Of a stretch of DNA of 35,914 nt, positions 32,542 to 35,914 are shown piece after piece. How positions within the stretch are numbered: position 1 is the stretch's first letter; every line of letters begins with the position of its first letter. This DNA comes from Candidatus Bathyarchaeota archaeon (GTDB lineage Archaea; Thermoproteota; Bathyarchaeia; Bathyarchaeales; Bathycorpusculaceae). Location of the stretch: NCBI GenBank assembly GCA_029879735.1, contig JAOUPS010000009.1, positions 1 to 35,914 on the forward strand. The letters are read 5' to 3'. Both the position numbers and the translations under genes were made by a program. The notes below the pieces were generated by a model. It was not told the DNA's origin and did no database searches. It worked only from the letters and a program-made list of their open reading frames with translations.

Positions 32542-34110
32542 ATGCTAGAAGCTACACTCGCCATTATAGATGCCAACGTAATAACCTTGAATCCAAAGCA
32601 GCCCAGAGCCGAAGCAATAGCCATCCAAAACGGAAAAATAATTGCTGTAGGCTTCAATAAAGAAATTCGAAAATACGTAAGCAACAAGACAAGAGTGATT
32701 GGTGCCGAAAACAGGACGGTTGTTCCTGGTTTTGTTGACTGTCATGTGCACATGACCGGTTTTGGACGGTTTTTGCAGACCTTAGACTTAAGAAACGCGG
32801 AGTCCATAAAGGAGATACAGCGGAAACTGCGGGAATACGCCCAGAAAAACCCTGAAAAAGGCTGGATTCTAGGGGGGAGATGGGATCAAGAGAGATTCGC
32901 TGAGAAACGTTATCCAACTCGTCGGGACTTAGACGCTGCAGTTGCAGACAAGCCAGTCTTCCTGATCCGTGTTTGTGGGCATATGGGTGTCATTAATAGC
33001 AGGGCCCTGCAGCTTGCTGGCATAACAAGGGAAACAACGGTGGATGGCGGAAGAATAGATTTGGACGAAGCTACTGGCGAGCCTAATGGAATATTGCGAG
33101 AAAACGCTCTAGAACTTGTTTGGAAAGCTATCCCAAAACTAGGCTCGAGAGAGCTTGAAGAAGCTTGCATCTTAGCATGCGAAAAAGCTGTTGAAGCTGG
33201 ACTTACATGCGTCCACTGGATTGTAGGTTCCGCAGAGGAAATACGCATCATACAAAAGCTCTGTTTGGAGGGAAAACTGCCCCTAAGGGTCTATTTGGGC
33301 ATCCCCGTAGACCTTCTAGACGAACTAGTCAGTTTAGGACTGCGTACAGGCTTTGGAAACGACATGGTCAAGATAGGTTTTGTTAAGATTTTCGCTGATG
33401 GTTCCCTTGGTGCACGAACAGCCGCGTTAAAAGAGCCTTACTCTGACAAGCCTGAAACAAGGGGTATGATGCTCTATACGCAAGGAAAACTGAATAGGCT
33501 TGTTCTGAAAGCTCATAGGGCTGGCTTGCAGTTGGCTGTTCACGCCATAGGTGACCGCGCCATAGAGACTGTTCTAAGAGCCTTTCGAAAGACTCTGAAG
33601 GAACATCCACGGAAAAATCACAGGCACAGAGTTGAACATTGCTCTGTTCTTAATCCACGGCTTATTAGGCGTATGAAGCGTTTAGGCTTGATAGCTTCTG
33701 TACAGCCCCACTTCGTTATTTCTGATTTCTGGGTTGTAGACCGTGTTGGCAAAGATAGAGCACGATGGGTTTACCCATTTAGAACGCTTATGCAGGAAGG
33801 ATTGATTGTGGCTTCTGGCTCAGACTGTCCAGTGGAAACTATAAATCCTCTTTTAGGTTTTTGGGCTGCTGTGGCAAGGAAAACGGTTGCGGGAGAGAGT
33901 CTTACAGTAGAGGAAGCCCTTAAAACCTACACTTTAAACGCAGCCTACGCCTCCTTTGACGAAGACAAGAAAGGAGTAATCAAAGCTGGAAAGTTTGCAG
34001 ATTTAACCATTTTATCAAATGATCTGGTTGAAATTCCACCAGATGAAATCAGAAATGGTGCGGTTGAAATGGTGCTTGTCGATGGGAAAATAGTTTATGC
34101 CAGAGAATAA
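32542..34110 (+). CDS. YtcJ-type metal-dependent amidohydrolase
   Basis: The protein has 522 residues, typical for the YtcJ/AepA group. Metal ligands are His68 and His70 in DCHVHMTG, a lysine in MVKIGFVKIFADGSLGART (the bridging position), the His of LAVHAIGDRA, the His of HRVEHCSVL, and SGSDCPVE with the catalytic Asp. The N- and C-terminal strands form the composite beta-sandwich (VDGKIV at the end). The natural substrate of this group is mostly unknown; N-substituted formamides or cyclic amides are proposed for relatives. A GCGCGC tract lies 11 nt before the ATG. Confidence 0.85.
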   Translation: MLEATLAIIDANVITLNPKQPRAEAIAIQNGKIIAVGFNKEIRKYVSNKTRVIGAENRTVVPGFVDCHVHMTGFGRFLQTLDLRNAESIKEIQRKLREYAQKNPEKGWILGGRWDQERFAEKRYPTRRDLDAAVADKPVFLIRVCGHMGVINSRALQLAGITRETTVDGGRIDLDEATGEPNGILRENALELVWKAIPKLGSRELEEACILACEKAVEAGLTCVHWIVGSAEEIRIIQKLCLEGKLPLRVYLGIPVDLLDELVSLGLRTGFGNDMVKIGFVKIFADGSLGARTAALKEPYSDKPETRGMMLYTQGKLNRLVLKAHRAGLQLAVHAIGDRAIETVLRAFRKTLKEHPRKNHRHRVEHCSVLNPRLIRRMKRLGLIASVQPHFVISDFWVVDRVGKDRARWVYPFRTLMQEGLIVASGSDCPVETINPLLGFWAAVARKTVAGESLTVEEALKTYTLNAAYASFDEDKKGVIKAGKFADLTILSNDLVEIPPDEIRNGAVEMVLVDGKIVYARE

Positions 34111-34128
34111 ATTTGGTTTTGACGGGAT

Positions 34129-34140
34129 TTATTTTTATCT
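34129..34140 (+). promoter_or_regulatory. TATA-like element before elp3
   Basis: TTATTTTTATC-type AT-rich sequence about 20-28 nt before the GTG at 34158 implies a leaderless or near-leaderless elp3-gatD transcript. Confidence 0.35.
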
Positions 34141-34157
34141 GTGTATATTAGTTTATT

Positions 34158-35768
34158 GTGGTTGCCGTCAATTTGAGTGTAAGCGAAGCCCTAAGAGAGA
34201 TCATTGAAACTTTAATGCACATTCCTTCACCTAGTCGTGAAGATGTTAATCGCGTTAAGATGCGAGTTGCTGGCAAATATCAACTTGGAAAGGTGCCTTC
34301 AAACTCGGAGATAATACGCGTGCTTGAAGCTGAAGAAAAAAGCAAACTTCTGCCACTTTTACGCAGAAAAATCACGCGCACAATCTCAGGCGTGACAGTA
34401 ATAGCCGTAATGACAAAGCCTTACCCTTGTCCACAGCCCGAGCCATGTGCATATTGTCCAGGCGGACCGCCCTTCGGCGTACCGCAAAGCTATACTGGGT
34501 TTGAACCCGCTGCCATGCGTGGACTGCAAAACGAGTTTGACCCATACTTGCAAGTTAAAAGTCGAATTGAACAGTTGCAAGCCATAGGGCATAACGTTGA
34601 CAAGATAGAACTAATCATCATGGGTGGAACTTTTCCAGCCACACCCTTAGATTACCAAGCATGGTTTATCCAACGTTGCCTAGACGCCATAACAGATGAG
34701 AAATCCACCAGTCTAGGAGAGGCCAAAAAGAACGCTGAAACAAGCAGAATGCGTAACGTCGGCATGGCTGTGGAAACACGCCCAGACTGGGCAAAGGAAC
34801 CGCATGTGAACCACATGCTCAGCATGGGTGTAACACGCGTAGAAATGGGTGTTCAAAATCCAAGCGATAAAATCTACCGCTTAGTCGGCAGAAAACACAC
34901 AGTCAAAGACGTGACAGAAGCCACACGCATAATGAAGGATGCTGGACTAAAAATAGTGTACCACCTTATGCCTGGACTGCCGGGTTCAAACATGGAAAAG
35001 GACTTAGAAGCCTTCAAAGAGATTTTCACAGATCCCGGTTTTAAGCCGGACATGATCAAGATTTATCCATGTCTGGTCTTGAAAGGCACAAAAGCCTACC
35101 AGTGGTATCGAGAAGGAGCTTATAAGCCATACACAAACAGTGAGGCGGCAAACCTAATCGTGGAAATCAAGAAGATTGTTCCACATTGGATGCGTATAAT
35201 GCGTGTTCAGCGAGACATTCCTGCACCATTGATTGTTGCTGGCGTGAAGAGAAGCAACCTACGCCAGCTGGTACAGCAGAAACTAAAAGAGCAAGGCATG
35301 AGATGCAGATGTATACGATGCAGAGAAGTCGGACACAGACTTCTAATAGACAAGGTCAAGCCGAACTTGGAAAAAGTTGAGATATTAACTACACGATACG
35401 CTGCATCTGAAGGCGAAGAGATATTCATTTCAGCAGAAGACAAGGAAAACGACGTTTTGATAGGCTATTTAAGGCTGAGAGTTCCTTCGGAAAAAACTCA
35501 TAGGCCAGAGGTAAAAGCGATACCATGTTCTATAGTTCGGGAACTCCATGTTTACGGGCCTCTTGTTCCGGTGGGTAAGCATTTGGCTAAGGCATGGCAG
35601 CACAAGGGCTACGGCGGCATCCTCCTGAACGAAGCTGAACACGTATCAAAGGAGGATTACGATCTGAGAAAGGTTTTAGTTATAAGTGCCCTCGGAACAA
35701 AGCAGTACTATATGCGATTCGGCTACAAGTATGAAGGCCCATACGTGTCAAAAATGTTGGGGAACTAA
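34158..35768 (+). CDS. elp3: tRNA uridine(34) carboxymethyl-modifying enzyme Elp3
   Basis: The protein has 536 residues. The N-terminal tRNA-binding segment is followed by a radical SAM domain with a cysteine cluster at Cys91, Cys97 and Cys100 (PYPCPQPEPCAYCPGGPP), the strand ELIIMGGTFPATP, and ETRPDWAKEPHVN. A zinc-binding CRCIRCRE leads into a GNAT acetyltransferase domain (about 400-536: EIFISAEDKENDVLIGYLRL, RELHVYGPLVPVG, GYGGILLNEAE). Elp3 uses acetyl-CoA and SAM to place a carboxymethyl-type group on U34 of tRNAs; archaea have it without the other Elongator subunits. gatD follows 3 nt after the stop. Confidence 0.95.
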   Translation: MVAVNLSVSEALREIIETLMHIPSPSREDVNRVKMRVAGKYQLGKVPSNSEIIRVLEAEEKSKLLPLLRRKITRTISGVTVIAVMTKPYPCPQPEPCAYCPGGPPFGVPQSYTGFEPAAMRGLQNEFDPYLQVKSRIEQLQAIGHNVDKIELIIMGGTFPATPLDYQAWFIQRCLDAITDEKSTSLGEAKKNAETSRMRNVGMAVETRPDWAKEPHVNHMLSMGVTRVEMGVQNPSDKIYRLVGRKHTVKDVTEATRIMKDAGLKIVYHLMPGLPGSNMEKDLEAFKEIFTDPGFKPDMIKIYPCLVLKGTKAYQWYREGAYKPYTNSEAANLIVEIKKIVPHWMRIMRVQRDIPAPLIVAGVKRSNLRQLVQQKLKEQGMRCRCIRCREVGHRLLIDKVKPNLEKVEILTTRYAASEGEEIFISAEDKENDVLIGYLRLRVPSEKTHRPEVKAIPCSIVRELHVYGPLVPVGKHLAKAWQHKGYGGILLNEAEHVSKEDYDLRKVLVISALGTKQYYMRFGYKYEGPYVSKMLGN

Positions 35769-35771
35769 AGT

Positions 35772-35914
35772 ATGAGTGAAAAAGAAGAGTTTTCAGGTTA
35801 TAAAGGCGAAGCTTTAGTGGCCATCAGAAAGGCTGGGGCTGAAATAGGAGACCTGGTGCGCATAACAAGAGACGGACGGATTTATGAAGGTATTTTGATT
35901 CCCCGCTCAGAATA
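35772..35914 (+). CDS. gatD: Glu-tRNA(Gln) amidotransferase subunit D, N-terminus (3' truncated by window)
   Basis: The first 47 codons (MSEKEEFSGYKGEALVAIRK, then GDLVRITRDGRIYEGILIPRSE) match the N-terminal beta-barrel domain of archaeal GatD, the asparaginase-like subunit that releases ammonia for conversion of Glu-tRNA(Gln) to Gln-tRNA(Gln) with GatE. The window ends before the asparaginase domain. The gene starts 3 nt after elp3, so the two translation genes are cotranscribed. Confidence 0.9.
   Translation, partial: MSEKEEFSGYKGEALVAIRKAGAEIGDLVRITRDGRIYEGILIPRSE

Overview
The window is an archaeal chromosome segment of moderate to low GC. Signs of Archaea are TATA-type promoters with several near-leaderless genes, a tRNA-Leu without encoded CCA, ribosomal protein S30e, Elp3, GatD, tRNA m1A58 methyltransferase, an ADP-forming acyl-CoA synthetase alpha subunit, and a formaldehyde-activating (Fae) domain that implies tetrahydromethanopterin chemistry. 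Surface proteins ending in a PEFPS-hydrophobic-basic tail and the overall gene set resemble Bathyarchaeia-like lineages. That placement is inference, since no marker was compared by alignment.

Layout. Positions 1-3291 hold the end of an MTA/SAH-type deaminase, then a minus-strand ABC-2 export operon and a stray ABC-2 permease tail. Positions 3386-6645 are a plus-strand unit: acyl-CoA synthetase alpha, a Bud32/RIO-like kinase fused to a nucleotidyltransferase-like region, and a 45-codon gene broken at an A6 run. Positions 6675-9713 hold a CxxC-cluster protein, a small basic protein, dCMP deaminase and an RNase J-like metallo-beta-lactamase. Positions 9891-14412 hold small and large membrane or surface proteins plus an unrecognised conserved-looking 427-residue protein. 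Positions 14624-16898 carry a DapA-family aldolase fused to Fae, then TrmI. Positions 17912-19696 are a stress operon (palindromic operator, winged-helix regulator, Hsp20, TraB-like protein). Positions 19697-20977 are decayed: a substrate-binding-protein remnant, a frameshifted flavin reductase and a tRNA 3' fragment. Positions 20978-24612 are a heterodimeric ABC exporter. Positions 24613-30710 are gene-poor, with a rubrerythrin pseudogene, small membrane proteins, a membrane-anchored regulator, a NosD-like beta-helix surface protein, a tRNA-Ala 3' fragment and many GCGCGC tracts. Positions 30711-35914 return to dense coding: transglutaminase-like protein, tRNA-Leu(CAG), S30e, YtcJ-type amidohydrolase, Elp3 and the start of GatD.

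The most interesting item is the 492-codon DapA-Fae fusion. The aldolase half keeps the Schiff-base lysine and proton-relay residues but has cysteine where true dihydrodipicolinate synthase has its substrate-binding arginine. A pyruvate aldolase that handles formaldehyde, with the product passed to Fae, would parallel the known Fae-Hps fusion. Other notable signals are the three-palindrome heat-shock-type operator, the asymmetric exporter, the cluster of broken genes, two truncated tRNAs, a 20-bp perfect direct repeat bracketing about 2.7 kb, and the strong concentration of alternating GC tracts in intergenic DNA. No transposase, integrase or CRISPR array was seen.
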